The position numbers were made by a program, and so were the translations under genes. This document shows, piece after piece, positions 6,813-14,569 of a DNA stretch of 18,849 nucleotides. The notes under the pieces are model-generated. The model saw nothing but the letters and a program-made list of their open reading frames with translations. It ran no database searches and had not been told where the DNA came from. How positions within the stretch are numbered: position 1 is the first letter of the stretch; each line of letters starts with the position of its first letter. The stretch is from Candidatus Elusimicrobium euhamitermitis (GTDB lineage Bacteria; Elusimicrobiota; Elusimicrobia; Elusimicrobiales; Elusimicrobiaceae): assembly GCA_031254225.1 (NCBI GenBank), contig JAIRUU010000064.1:1-18849 (forward strand). The letters run 5' to 3'.

Positions 6813-6834
6813 TGATAACTGTAAAATTATTTAT

Positions 6835-8070
6835 TTAATACCTGTATATCAACAAACCGCTTCTGAGTTTAGGCTCAAACCACGTGCTTTTGGGCGGCAT
6901 TACGAGGCCGGCGTCGGCTACAGCCATTAAATCATTCATTGACGTGGGGAACATTGAAAACGAGACGGCGTAGCCAAGTTGGTCAACATATTTTTCCAAC
7001 TCCGCCATTCCGCGTATGCCGCCTATGAAATCAATTCTTTTGTCCGTCCGCGGGTCGGCAATGCCCAGCAGCGGCGCAAGCACATTATCCTGTAAAATAC
7101 TGACGTCCAAACTTTTTATCGGGTCCGCTCCGCCGCAAATTTCAGGTTTTGCGCGCAGGCGGTACCACTGGCCGGACAGATATATTCCGAATTCATGCTT
7201 TTTAGCCGGCTTTTTTTCAGCAGTTTTTTCCGCAGTAAAACCGGCAGCCGCAAGTTTTTTCAAAAACTCTTCCGCGCTTAAACCGTTTAAATCTTTAACG
7301 CTGCGGTTATAGTCCATAATATGAAGCTGGTCCGCCGGAAAAATTACCGACAGGAAAAAATTATAACTCTCAAACCCTGTATGATTCGGGTTAGCCGCAG
7401 CCCTGCGCGCCGCGACGTTGGCCGCGGACGCGGCCCTGTGGTGCCCGTCCGCAATATAAAGCGCCGGCACTTTCATAAAACGCGTTTCAATATTCCTTAT
7501 CTCCGCCTCGTCGTCAATACGCCAGACGGTATGCTTTATGCCGTCCTCCGCCGTAAAATCATAAAGCGGAACGCGTTTTGAAACGTCTATTAAAATAGCA
7601 TCCAATTTCGGATTATCTTTATATGCCAAAAATATCGGGCCCGTCGTAGCGTTTAAAGCGTTGACGTGGCGCGTGCGGTCCTCTTCTTTATCTTTCCTCG
7701 TAAATTCATGTTTTTTGATTTTGCCCGCCGCGTAGTCCGCCGTGCTCGCGGCGGCGACAAAGCCGTACTGCGCGCGCCCGTTCATTGTCTGGGCGTAGAC
7801 GTAAAAACACGGTTTTTCTTCCTGAATAAAAACGCCGTTTTTTATAAATTTTTCAAAATTTTCTTTGGCTTTCGCGTAAACTTCCGACGCGTAAATATTT
7901 GTGCCGGGCGGCAAATCAATCTCAGGCTTGTCAATATGAAGGAAAGACGCGGTGTTGCCGGCGGCCATGGTTTTAGCTTCGTCGGAACTCATAACGTCAT
8001 ACGGCAGCGCGGCCGTTTTTTCGGGTTTTTGCGCGGGGCGCAAAGCTTGAAACGGTTTAATTGTTATCAT
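6835..8070 (-). CDS. DUF1015 family protein (ParB/SerK-like DGHHR motif)
   Basis: This 411-aa protein matches the DUF1015 family in layout: IKPFQALRP and LPYDVMSSDEA at the start, the conserved KKHEFTRKDKEEDRTRH block (about 119-135), and YIADGHHRAASA with DGHHR at 208-212. The DG(H)HR motif resembles the nucleotide-binding motif of the ParB/sulfiredoxin/SerK fold, some members of which phosphorylate free serine. From memory, DUF1015 genes often sit beside serC and serA in other phyla; here the gene is convergent with that operon. A serine-linked role is therefore an inference, not a demonstrated function. The start ATG (8068-8070) has the leaderless layout, and the promoter region is shared with divergent pyrH. 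No signal peptide or membrane segment is visible, so the protein is cytoplasmic. Confidence 0.8.
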   Translation of the reverse strand: MITIKPFQALRPAQKPEKTAALPYDVMSSDEAKTMAAGNTASFLHIDKPEIDLPPGTNIYASEVYAKAKENFEKFIKNGVFIQEEKPCFYVYAQTMNGRAQYGFVAAASTADYAAGKIKKHEFTRKDKEEDRTRHVNALNATTGPIFLAYKDNPKLDAILIDVSKRVPLYDFTAEDGIKHTVWRIDDEAEIRNIETRFMKVPALYIADGHHRAASAANVAARRAAANPNHTGFESYNFFLSVIFPADQLHIMDYNRSVKDLNGLSAEEFLKKLAAAGFTAEKTAEKKPAKKHEFGIYLSGQWYRLRAKPEICGGADPIKSLDVSILQDNVLAPLLGIADPRTDKRIDFIGGIRGMAELEKYVDQLGYAVSFSMFPTSMNDLMAVADAGLVMPPKSTWFEPKLRSGLLIYRY

Positions 8071-8076
8071 AATTAG

Positions 8077-8107
8077 ATTTTACCTTAATATTTTTGTAAT
8101 ATGTAAA
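8077..8107 (-). promoter_or_regulatory. Promoter of the DUF1015 gene, leaderless layout
   Basis: On the minus strand TTTACA (8102-8107), a 19-nt spacer and TAAAAT (8077-8082) are followed by exactly 6 nt and the ATG. The only purine-rich stretch upstream (AAGG) is 12 nt from the ATG and overlaps the -10, so it would not be in the mRNA. Confidence 0.45.
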
Positions 8108-8121
8108 AAACTGCATAAGGA
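8097..8121 (+). promoter_or_regulatory. pyrH -10 and ribosome binding site
   Basis: TAATAT (8097-8102) is a plausible -10 for pyrH; no clear -35 is seen. AAGGA (8117-8121), 6 nt before the ATG, is a textbook ribosome binding site. The -10 overlaps the upstream promoter elements of the divergent DUF1015 gene. Confidence 0.45.
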
Positions 8122-8127
8122 TTTTTT

Positions 8128-8841
8128 ATGGCTAAAACTAACAGAGTACTTTTAAAATTATCAGGCGAAGCTTTAGTTGAAAACGGCAAACGCGGCATAA
8201 CGCCAGCCGCTTTAAAAGACATTGCAAATGAGATAGCGTCCGCATTAAAAGCGGCCAAAAACTGCCAGCTGGGCATAGTAATAGGCGGCGGAAATATCTG
8301 GCGCGGCGTTCGGGACGGCGGCGGCATAATTGACCGCGTCAACTCGGACAACATGGGCATGCTGGCCACAGTCATAAACGCGCTGGCCCTGCAGTCCGCT
8401 TTGGAAGAAGAAAAAATTCCGACAAGAGTTTTAACCTCAATAGACATACGCCAGCTGGCCGAGCCTTTCATACGCCGCAAAGCTATATGCCACCTTGAAA
8501 AAGGCCGCGTGGTGATTTTTGCGGGCGGCACCGGCAATCCGTTTTTTACTACGGACTCCGCCGCCGCGCTGCGCGCGAGCGAAATAAACGCGGACGTCAT
8601 GCTGAAAGCCACGCAGGTTGACGGCGTTTATGACGCGGACCCGCGCAAAAACAATAAAGCCAAGCTTATACACAAAATATCTTACGCCGAAGCTATCGCA
8701 AAAGGCCTGCAGTTTATGGACACGGCCGCGCTTGCGCTTTGCATGGAAAATCATTTGCCGATACAGGTTTTTAATTTACATAAAAAAGGAAATATCAAAG
8801 CGGCTTTACAAAATAAAACAGTCGGAACTGTTATATATTAG
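8128..8841 (+). CDS. pyrH: Uridylate kinase
   Basis: PyrH is a cytoplasmic hexameric enzyme that phosphorylates UMP to UDP with ATP, feeding RNA, UDP-sugar and CTP synthesis. The protein has 237 aa, the usual length. Amino-acid-kinase-fold motifs are intact: LLKLSGEAL (8-16) for ATP phosphate binding, VIGGGNIWRG (51-60), DNMGMLATVINALAL (74-88), the GGTGNPFFTTDSAAALRA loop (133-150), and KATQVDGVYDADP (160-172). It is the first gene of a pyrH-frr pair, a very widely conserved order in bacteria; the customary upstream rpsB and tsf are not in this window. A good Shine-Dalgarno fixes the ATG start. Confidence 0.95.
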   Translation: MAKTNRVLLKLSGEALVENGKRGITPAALKDIANEIASALKAAKNCQLGIVIGGGNIWRGVRDGGGIIDRVNSDNMGMLATVINALALQSALEEEKIPTRVLTSIDIRQLAEPFIRRKAICHLEKGRVVIFAGGTGNPFFTTDSAAALRASEINADVMLKATQVDGVYDADPRKNNKAKLIHKISYAEAIAKGLQFMDTAALALCMENHLPIQVFNLHKKGNIKAALQNKTVGTVIY

Positions 8842-8850
8842 GAGAGTTAT

Positions 8851-9414
8851 ATGGAAGGCATTACTGCTTTAATAGTAAAATCTAAGACGGCCATGACCGA
8901 ACAGGTGGAAAGATTAAAACGCGACTTGGGCACCATCAGAACGGGCCGCGCCAGCGCGCAGTTAATTGAAAACATACGCGTGGATTATTACGGCACGCCC
9001 ACGCCGCTTAAACAAATGGCCATGATAAACGTCACGGACGCAAAAACGCTGGAAGTCACGCCGTGGGATATGTCAGCCCTGCAGGACATTGACAAAACGC
9101 TGCAAAAAGCGGACCTCGGCGCAAGTCCGGTTAACGACGGCAAACTTATACGCATATCTCTGCCCGGCATGACGGAAGACCGCAGAAAACTGCTTGCCAA
9201 AAATATATCAAAGATGAGCGAGGATTTTAAAGTGGCCGTCCGCAACGAACGCCGCGACATTATTGAAAAGGTAAAAAAAGCGCAAAAATCTTCCGAGGTT
9301 TCCGAAGACGACGCTAAACGGATTGAGGCCGACGTGCAGAAAGCGACCGACGCCGCCATACTGATGATAGACAAGGCCGTTTCCGAAAAAGAAAAAGAGG
9401 TAATGAAAATCTAA
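8851..9414 (+). CDS. frr: Ribosome recycling factor
   Basis: RRF acts with EF-G to split post-termination ribosomes and release mRNA and tRNA. The 187-aa length fits the family (about 185). Recognisable blocks are the N-terminal helix MTEQVERLKRDLGTIRTGRA (15-34), the YGTPTPLKQMA segment of domain II, ALQDIDKTLQKADLGASPVNDG, and RISLPGMTEDRRKLLAK, followed by the long C-terminal helices. The gene begins 9 nt after the pyrH stop; its ribosome binding site AGGAGAG overlaps the pyrH TAG, which suggests coupled translation. A very long hairpin terminator lies just downstream. Confidence 0.95.
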   Translation: MEGITALIVKSKTAMTEQVERLKRDLGTIRTGRASAQLIENIRVDYYGTPTPLKQMAMINVTDAKTLEVTPWDMSALQDIDKTLQKADLGASPVNDGKLIRISLPGMTEDRRKLLAKNISKMSEDFKVAVRNERRDIIEKVKKAQKSSEVSEDDAKRIEADVQKATDAAILMIDKAVSEKEKEVMKI

Positions 9415-9420
9415 TTTTAC

Positions 9421-9480
9421 GCCGGATATAGAATAAAAACAGCGCGCCGGACGGCGCGCTGTTTTTATTCTATATCCGGC
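9421..9480. terminator. Perfect 29-bp-arm inverted repeat / bidirectional terminator
   Basis: Bases 9421-9449 are perfectly complementary to 9452-9480, with only GA between. The inner part (AAAAACAGCGCGCC and its mirror) is a standard bidirectional terminator with GC stem and T-tract, serving frr (+) and the convergent uppS (-). The outer 14 bp (GCCGGATATAGAAT and its mirror) go well beyond what termination needs. Confidence 0.85.
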
Positions 9481-9508
9481 AAACATAAGTCCAAAAACCT
9501 CTTATCTG

Positions 9509-10192
9509 CTAAACATTTCCAAAGCGTCTTTTTCTTCCGGCATAAACTTCAAGCGCTTTCTCAAGTTCCGCATTATCAAAATCCGGCCAGAGCACTGGCG
9601 TAAAATAAAATTCGCTGTACGCCGCCTGCCAAAGCAAAAAATTTGACAGCCGACACTCTCCGGACGTCCTTATAATCAAATCAGGGTCCGGCACGGAAGG
9701 ATTATAAAGCACGGCCGCTATATCCGTTTCCGTAACATTTTTTTTGCCTGCCGCTATCAGCGCGTTAACCGCGTCTGCAACTTCCTGCCGCGCGCCGTAA
9801 TTTAACGCCAGAATAACTGTCAGCCCGTTATTTCCGGCGGTGGCGGCGATAATTTTGTCAATTTTTTTAAGCACTTTTTCCGGCAGTCTGTCTCTGCGGC
9901 CGCTGACTAAAAAACGCGCGTTATTGTCTTTGGAAGTTTTGTCAAACTCGTCTAAACTTCTGGACAGCAGGTTCATAAGGTCTTTAACTTCCGCCTCGGG
10001 CCGCTGCCAGTTTTCATTTGAAAAAGCGTAAAGCGTAATAAATTTTATGCCGGCAGCGCCCGCATTTTTAATAAGCGCGCGCACGGCCTCGGCGCCGGCC
10101 TCATGTCCTGCCCTGCGCGTTTTTCCGCGCGCGGCGGCCCAGCGTCCGTTCCCGTCCATAATAAAAGCAACATGCATAGGAATATTTTTCAT
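9509..10192 (-). CDS. uppS: Undecaprenyl diphosphate synthase (cis-prenyltransferase)
   Basis: UppS extends farnesyl diphosphate with isopentenyl units to the C55 carrier lipid used for peptidoglycan and O-antigen. The 227-aa protein begins with HVAFIMDGNGRWA, whose Asp13 is the catalytic Mg-binding residue of the family, then GHEAGAEAVR (29-38) and the LYAFSNENWQRP block (54-65). The C-terminal substrate signature is RTSGECRLSNFLLWQAAYSEFYF (about 175-197). It is slightly shorter than E. coli UppS (253 aa) but all signature blocks are present. It follows mgsA by only 7 nt, lacks a Shine-Dalgarno, and is probably translated by coupling. Its 3' end faces the frr terminator. Confidence 0.94.
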   Translation of the reverse strand: MKNIPMHVAFIMDGNGRWAAARGKTRRAGHEAGAEAVRALIKNAGAAGIKFITLYAFSNENWQRPEAEVKDLMNLLSRSLDEFDKTSKDNNARFLVSGRRDRLPEKVLKKIDKIIAATAGNNGLTVILALNYGARQEVADAVNALIAAGKKNVTETDIAAVLYNPSVPDPDLIIRTSGECRLSNFLLWQAAYSEFYFTPVLWPDFDNAELEKALEVYAGRKRRFGNV

Positions 10193-10198
10193 AAAGAA

Positions 10199-10654
10199 CT
10201 ATTTTTTAAGCCTGCCCATATAGCCGTTTATGTCAGGCATATAACGTTCATATTCCGCGTTAAATAACGGTGAGGAAATTAAAAAATCCGCCGTCGCCCT
10301 GTCGCACGCGACGGGAATGTTCCACAAAACCGCAAGCCGCAGCAAAGCCTTAATATCAGGGTCATGCGGCTGCTGCGTGAGAGGGTCCCAGAAAAAAACC
10401 AGCACGTCAATCTCCCCGTCGGCGATTTTGCCGCCCACCTGCTGGTCCCCTCCGTAAGGCCCGCTTTTAAAAAGATGAACTTTCATATCAAGCGCGCTTT
10501 CAATAAGTCCGCCGGTCGTGCCGGTGGCGCAGAGTTTATGTTTTGAAAGGCTGCCTTTATTAAACATTACCCATTCAATAAGATCTTTCTTTTTATTATC
10601 GTGCGCGACGAGCGCGATGGTCTTGCGCGCAGGCAGTTTTGATTTTATGTCCAT
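10199..10654 (-). CDS. mgsA: Methylglyoxal synthase
   Basis: MgsA converts dihydroxyacetone phosphate to methylglyoxal and phosphate, a glycolytic bypass used when phosphate is short or sugar phosphates accumulate. The 151-aa length is typical. Active-site residues match E. coli by context: His18 in VAHDNKK, ATGTTGG (43-49) for phosphate binding, SGPYGGDQQ with catalytic Asp70, FFWDPLTQQPHDPD with His97, and CDRATADF near the C-terminus. The start ATG is supported by AGGA (10661-10664, minus strand) at 6 nt. It is promoter-proximal to uppS, and its upstream region is shared with the divergent carboxypeptidase gene, only 21 nt away. Confidence 0.94.
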   Translation of the reverse strand: MDIKSKLPARKTIALVAHDNKKKDLIEWVMFNKGSLSKHKLCATGTTGGLIESALDMKVHLFKSGPYGGDQQVGGKIADGEIDVLVFFWDPLTQQPHDPDIKALLRLAVLWNIPVACDRATADFLISSPLFNAEYERYMPDINGYMGRLKK

Positions 10655-10669
10655 AATTTTTCCTATAAT
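10639..10669 (+). promoter_or_regulatory. Promoter of the PBP4-like gene, leaderless layout
   Basis: TTGATT (10639-10644), a 19-nt spacer and a perfect TATAAT (10664-10669) are followed by 6 nt and the ATG (10676). The -10 box lies in the 21-nt gap between the divergent starts and touches the mgsA ribosome binding site; the -35 lies inside the mgsA coding region. Confidence 0.55.
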
Positions 10670-10675
10670 TGATTT

Positions 10676-12136
10676 ATGAGATATCTTTGTACTTTTATTA
10701 TACTTACTTTTAACTTGAGCGTCTGCGCCGCCCTAACGCCGCCGCTTGAAAACGCGGCTTTGCAAAATTCTTCCTATTCTTTTTACGCCAAATATGTTGA
10801 CGGAGACGATATTATCAGCGTTAATCCCGCATTGCGCTTAACGCCCGCAAGCACGGTAAAACTTTTTACGACGGCGGCCGCTCTGTCTCTCCTCGGGCCG
10901 GAAACGACTTTTAAAACGCGGCTTTACTACGACGGCAAAAAAAATATTTTCGGCACGCTCAGAGGAAATATTTATATAGCCGGCGGAGGGGACCCTGCCC
11001 TAGGTTCTTCGCGCATAAAAAATAATCCCGATATGGACGCGGTTCTTTCCGCCTGGGCTGACTCCGTAAAAAACGCCGGAATAAAAAAAATAAGCGGCGC
11101 GGTATATGCGGATAATTCTTATTTTGAAGGTCTTGCGACGCCGCGCAAATTCGCGTGGGAAGATATAGGCAATTACTACGGCGCGCGGGCGGACACGCTT
11201 AACTTTAACGACAATTCTTTTAAAATTTATTTCAAGCCGTCCACCGCGCCGGATATGGCGGCTGATATAGCGCGGACTGTGCCGGAAGTACAGGGCCTGA
11301 CGATAAAAAATCATATTTTATCTTCCTCTGATTCTGCGGACAACGCATATATTTTCGGCGCGCCTGGGAAAATGGAAATTGAAATTTACGGCACAATCCC
11401 TGCCGTAAATTATGAATTTTCAATAAACGCCGCGCTGCCAAACCCGCCGCTTTTTGCCGCGCAAAGTCTCGTCCAAACGCTTGGCACGCGCGGGATAAAA
11501 ACCGAGGAAGGCGCAAAAGTCTCAGACGTAAATATTGATTACTCCGGCAAAACGCGGCTTTATGAAATTACTTCCCCATCAGTTTTAGAAATTATAAATG
11601 TAATCAACAAAAAAAGTTTTAATTTGTACGCGGAAGTTATGCTTAAGCAGCTTGCCGCCGCATTCGGCCGGCGGGCGGACACTGAGAGCGGCGTTGACGT
11701 AATAATGAAATTTCTTGAGGCTCACTATATTGATACAAATGATACCGTACTTTACGACGGCAGCGGCCTGTCCCGTTCAAATATTACCAACGCAAAGACA
11801 ATAGTTTCTCTTCTGGAAATTATGACGAAAGAGAAAAATTTTGATCTTTTTTATAACTCGCTGTTAATACCCGAGGACGGGGACAGAAAATATTTTGCCC
11901 GCGTTTTTGCGCGTTCGTCGGCCCTTAAAACCGCGCGCATAAAAACCGGCACCAACGCCAACGCGCGCGCGTACGCCGGTTACGCTAAAGACAAACAGGG
12001 ACGTATGATAGCTTTCTGCTTTATAGTAAATAATTATACGGTTGCCACGCCGGCAATCAGCGCGATTTTTGACAAATTAGTAATTCAGATGAGTAATTTG
12101 GAATACGCCGGCACGGCCTCTAAAAAATTTAAATAA
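10676..12136 (+). CDS. D-alanyl-D-alanine carboxypeptidase/endopeptidase, PBP4 type
   Basis: This is a periplasmic penicillin-binding protein of the S13 family (DacB/PBP4), which removes terminal D-Ala or cuts cross-links in peptidoglycan. It has 486 aa. Residues 1-18 form a signal peptide (MRYLCTFIILTFNLSVCA). The three active-site motifs are present in order: STVK (S59 nucleophile, K62), the DGSGLSRSN segment (361-369), and KTG (423-425). The long insertion between the first two motifs is characteristic of S13. The usual IAGGGDPALG text is seen at 101-110. The promoter layout predicts a leaderless mRNA. The 3' end overlaps convergent rsmA by 52 bp, so the last 17 codons are antisense to the rsmA C-terminus. 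Confidence 0.9.
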   Translation: MRYLCTFIILTFNLSVCAALTPPLENAALQNSSYSFYAKYVDGDDIISVNPALRLTPASTVKLFTTAAALSLLGPETTFKTRLYYDGKKNIFGTLRGNIYIAGGGDPALGSSRIKNNPDMDAVLSAWADSVKNAGIKKISGAVYADNSYFEGLATPRKFAWEDIGNYYGARADTLNFNDNSFKIYFKPSTAPDMAADIARTVPEVQGLTIKNHILSSSDSADNAYIFGAPGKMEIEIYGTIPAVNYEFSINAALPNPPLFAAQSLVQTLGTRGIKTEEGAKVSDVNIDYSGKTRLYEITSPSVLEIINVINKKSFNLYAEVMLKQLAAAFGRRADTESGVDVIMKFLEAHYIDTNDTVLYDGSGLSRSNITNAKTIVSLLEIMTKEKNFDLFYNSLLIPEDGDRKYFARVFARSSALKTARIKTGTNANARAYAGYAKDKQGRMIAFCFIVNNYTVATPAISAIFDKLVIQMSNLEYAGTASKKFK

Positions 12137-12879
12137 TCTTCAAAAGCCAGTTCCTGCGCGCGCGCGTTTGGGGCAATTTTGGCGCGGCTCAGCGTTTCGG
12201 CAAGCGCGGTTTTATCAACTTTCAGGTTTTCCGTCAGAGAATTTAAAATATTTTTTCTTTTATGGGCAAAAGCGGCGTTAACGATTTTCTTAAAAACAGG
12301 AAACTCCGCTGGCGGAATTTTACGCTCCGGCGTAAAAACAAGAACTTCGCTTTCCACTTTCGGCGGCGGGTTAAAACTGCCGGGGCTTACGCGGCATAAA
12401 CTTTCTATATTCGCGCGCGCCTGCGAGAGTAAACTCAGCGGCCCGTAAAATTCTCTTCCGCGCGCGGCGGTAATGCGACGCGCCATTTCGCGCTGGAACA
12501 TAAAAACCGCGCCGGACAAATTCTCCTCGGCCAAAACTTTATCCAAAATTTCCGCAGCCGCTATATAAGGCAGGTTGCCCATAAAAAATTTATCCCCGCG
12601 CGGCAAAAGATTTAAATTAAAATCCAGAAAATCCTTCTCAAAAATATTAATATCCGCGCCGGCGGGCAATGACGCGCGCAAAATTTTAACCATCTCAGGA
12701 TCAATTTCAACTAGCTGCAAGCCGCGCGCGCCGCGTTCCAAAAGTCCGGCGGTAAGCGCGCCGCGCCCTGGGCCTATTTCAACCAAAATTTTCCCGCGCG
12801 ATAAATTAACCGCGGCGCCGCAAATTTTGTCTATAACGCCGCGGTTAACTAAAAAATTTTGCCCGTATTTCTGTCTCAT
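12085..12879 (-). CDS. rsmA: 16S rRNA dimethyladenosine transferase RsmA (KsgA)
   Basis: RsmA dimethylates two adjacent adenosines in helix 45 of 16S rRNA using SAM, a late checkpoint in 30S assembly. The 264-aa protein opens with the family-typical QKYGQNFLVN (3-12), followed by SAM motif I EIGPGRGALT (34-43), VEID (57-60), catalytic motif NLPY (102-105), MFQREMARRI (127-136) and FNPPPKVESEV (169-179). All catalytic elements are intact. Its ATG overlaps the stop of the upstream TPR gene in an ATGA, so it is the last gene of that operon. The C-terminal 17 codons overlap the convergent carboxypeptidase gene, and no terminator lies between the two. Confidence 0.94.
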   Translation of the reverse strand: MRQKYGQNFLVNRGVIDKICGAAVNLSRGKILVEIGPGRGALTAGLLERGARGLQLVEIDPEMVKILRASLPAGADINIFEKDFLDFNLNLLPRGDKFFMGNLPYIAAAEILDKVLAEENLSGAVFMFQREMARRITAARGREFYGPLSLLSQARANIESLCRVSPGSFNPPPKVESEVLVFTPERKIPPAEFPVFKKIVNAAFAHKRKNILNSLTENLKVDKTALAETLSRAKIAPNARAQELAFEDYLNFLEAVPAYSKLLI

Positions 12880-14561
12880 TTTTTATTTTTGCCGCCGCTT
12901 TTGATGAACTCTAAATTATTTTTGGCTATTTTGTTTTTGGGATTTATAGATAACACTTGCTCATACACCGCCGCGGCGTCGTCCTCCCGCCCTAAAATTA
13001 TATACGCCGTGCCTTTGCCCAGCAGCGCAATTTCATTATTCTCATCCTGCGACAGCGCGGCGTCAAAATTTTTAAGGCCGTCTTCCCCTTTGCCCAGCGT
13101 CAAAGCGGCAAGGCCCATCAAAATATAGTCAAAAGTATCCGCCTGCGCGCCGGCGGAGGTCTTGTCCTCAATGCGCGTCTCAATATCCGGCGCTATCTCA
13201 TAAACAAATCTTACCCAGTTGCGGCCCGTTACCCAAAGCCCCATATCGTTTCCGACGGTGCGCGGATTGTACGCGGTATTTTGGTTAGAATCTCCGGCCG
13301 CCTGAACAGGCTCCCGCTGCACGGCGTCGGTTTTAATGCTCATCTGAGTTTTGGAATCCTTCGGCGCGGAAGAAAGCGCGTTTTGCAGCGCGGCGGCTAT
13401 TGTCTCAATCTGCGCCGCGCGGTCTTTCTCGTCCGACGGGTTTAAAATAAAAACGCGGCTGAAAGAACGTGACGCGCTCTGCGCCTGCTCAGCGGCGCGC
13501 GCAAGCAGCATTTCGCGTTCAAGCGCGCTTTTTTCTTTAACGCCCTCAAGTTTAGCGTCTTTAGGCCGATATGAAATTTCGGCCTCAATTCTTACTTCAG
13601 TCCCGGGGTTAAAACGGGACAGCGCGTTTTTTAAATTTTCTATTTCCGGCGAGGCCGCGCTTTTATTTTCAACGCCGCTGTAAGCCACGTTGAGCGCAAG
13701 ACCTTTACCCTCCGCGCTTGTAATTGCGAACGCTTTTACGACGGCGTCTTTGGCTTCCTGCGCCATGCCGGCGACGTAAAGTAAATTCGCGTAGCGCAGC
13801 CGCGCTATAAAGTCGCCGGGTTTTATGCCCACTGATTTTTTGTAATAGTTAAGCGCTTCTTTATTATTCCCGCGTTTTTCATACGTGGCGGCAAGCGCCA
13901 GCATGGCGTCTTCGTTGCCGGGGAAAAGTTTTATAGCTCTTTTAAACGCGGCCTCGGCCGCTTCGTCGCGGCCCACAGCCTCGCTGATTACGCCGAGCTG
14001 GTTGAAATACAACGCTTCGCGCGGCGCAAGCTCCGCGGCTTTGCGCGCGTAGTCCAGCGCAAGTTCCATTTTTTTCTGCGCGGCGTAGACAGATGATAAA
14101 TTCATTTTAACGTCGGGGCGGGCCGGACCGATGGAATCTGCCGTCTCAAATTCCGCCTGAGCGGCGGCAATATCGCCTTTCCAGCCGTGAGCTATGCCGA
14201 GCAGCAAATGCGCGTCCTGGTTATTTTTATCTAACGTCAAAGCCTGCTTATATTCGCTGATTGAAGAGTCAACCTTCCCGGTCCAGTACAAAGCCATGCC
14301 CAGCAACACATACGGCTCCGGCGTATTGGGATTTTTTACGGCGGCTTTTGCGAAAGCGCTTACGGCGTCGTCATATTTCCCGACGGACATGAAATAATAG
14401 CCTTTGCGCGCGTCGTTCTGGGACTGCGTTTCCATAACGCCGTCCCACACGCTTTTTGAATAATCAGGATTAATTTCCTGCCGCGGCCGGCCCAAAAGAC
14501 CGGAAGCAAAAACCTGCGCAGCTGCAAAAATTAAAATAAAAAATAATTTAAATTTCCCCAT
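12876..14561 (-). CDS. Secreted TPR-repeat protein, unknown role
   Basis: This is a 561-aa protein with an N-terminal signal peptide (KLFFILIFAAAQVFASG), so it is exported to the periplasm or outer membrane side. From about residue 52 to 290 it has around seven tandem 34-residue tetratricopeptide repeats (for example YDDAVSAFAKAAVKNPNTPE and DEAAEAAFKRAIKLFPGNED), which form a protein-binding superhelix. A less regular middle part (about 300-460), partly Ser/Gln-rich, follows, then two more TPRs at the C-terminus (about 475-555) and a lysine-rich end. Function is likely scaffolding; the partner is unknown, although the membrane protein encoded 8 nt upstream is the natural candidate. No clear Shine-Dalgarno precedes the ATG, consistent with translational coupling. 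Confidence 0.8.
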   Translation of the reverse strand: MGKFKLFFILIFAAAQVFASGLLGRPRQEINPDYSKSVWDGVMETQSQNDARKGYYFMSVGKYDDAVSAFAKAAVKNPNTPEPYVLLGMALYWTGKVDSSISEYKQALTLDKNNQDAHLLLGIAHGWKGDIAAAQAEFETADSIGPARPDVKMNLSSVYAAQKKMELALDYARKAAELAPREALYFNQLGVISEAVGRDEAAEAAFKRAIKLFPGNEDAMLALAATYEKRGNNKEALNYYKKSVGIKPGDFIARLRYANLLYVAGMAQEAKDAVVKAFAITSAEGKGLALNVAYSGVENKSAASPEIENLKNALSRFNPGTEVRIEAEISYRPKDAKLEGVKEKSALEREMLLARAAEQAQSASRSFSRVFILNPSDEKDRAAQIETIAAALQNALSSAPKDSKTQMSIKTDAVQREPVQAAGDSNQNTAYNPRTVGNDMGLWVTGRNWVRFVYEIAPDIETRIEDKTSAGAQADTFDYILMGLAALTLGKGEDGLKNFDAALSQDENNEIALLGKGTAYIILGREDDAAAVYEQVLSINPKNKIAKNNLEFIKSGGKNKK

Positions 14562-14569
14562 ATAAAAGG

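Noticed and set aside
6720..6834. A terminator between the serC operon and the DUF1015 gene
   Set aside because: Only a very short AT palindrome (AATAAC/GTTATT with a one-base centre) is present, which cannot form a stable hairpin.
7016..8076. Open frames antisense to the DUF1015 gene
   Set aside because: The minus-strand reading has clear DUF1015 conserved blocks; the antisense products have no recognisable features.
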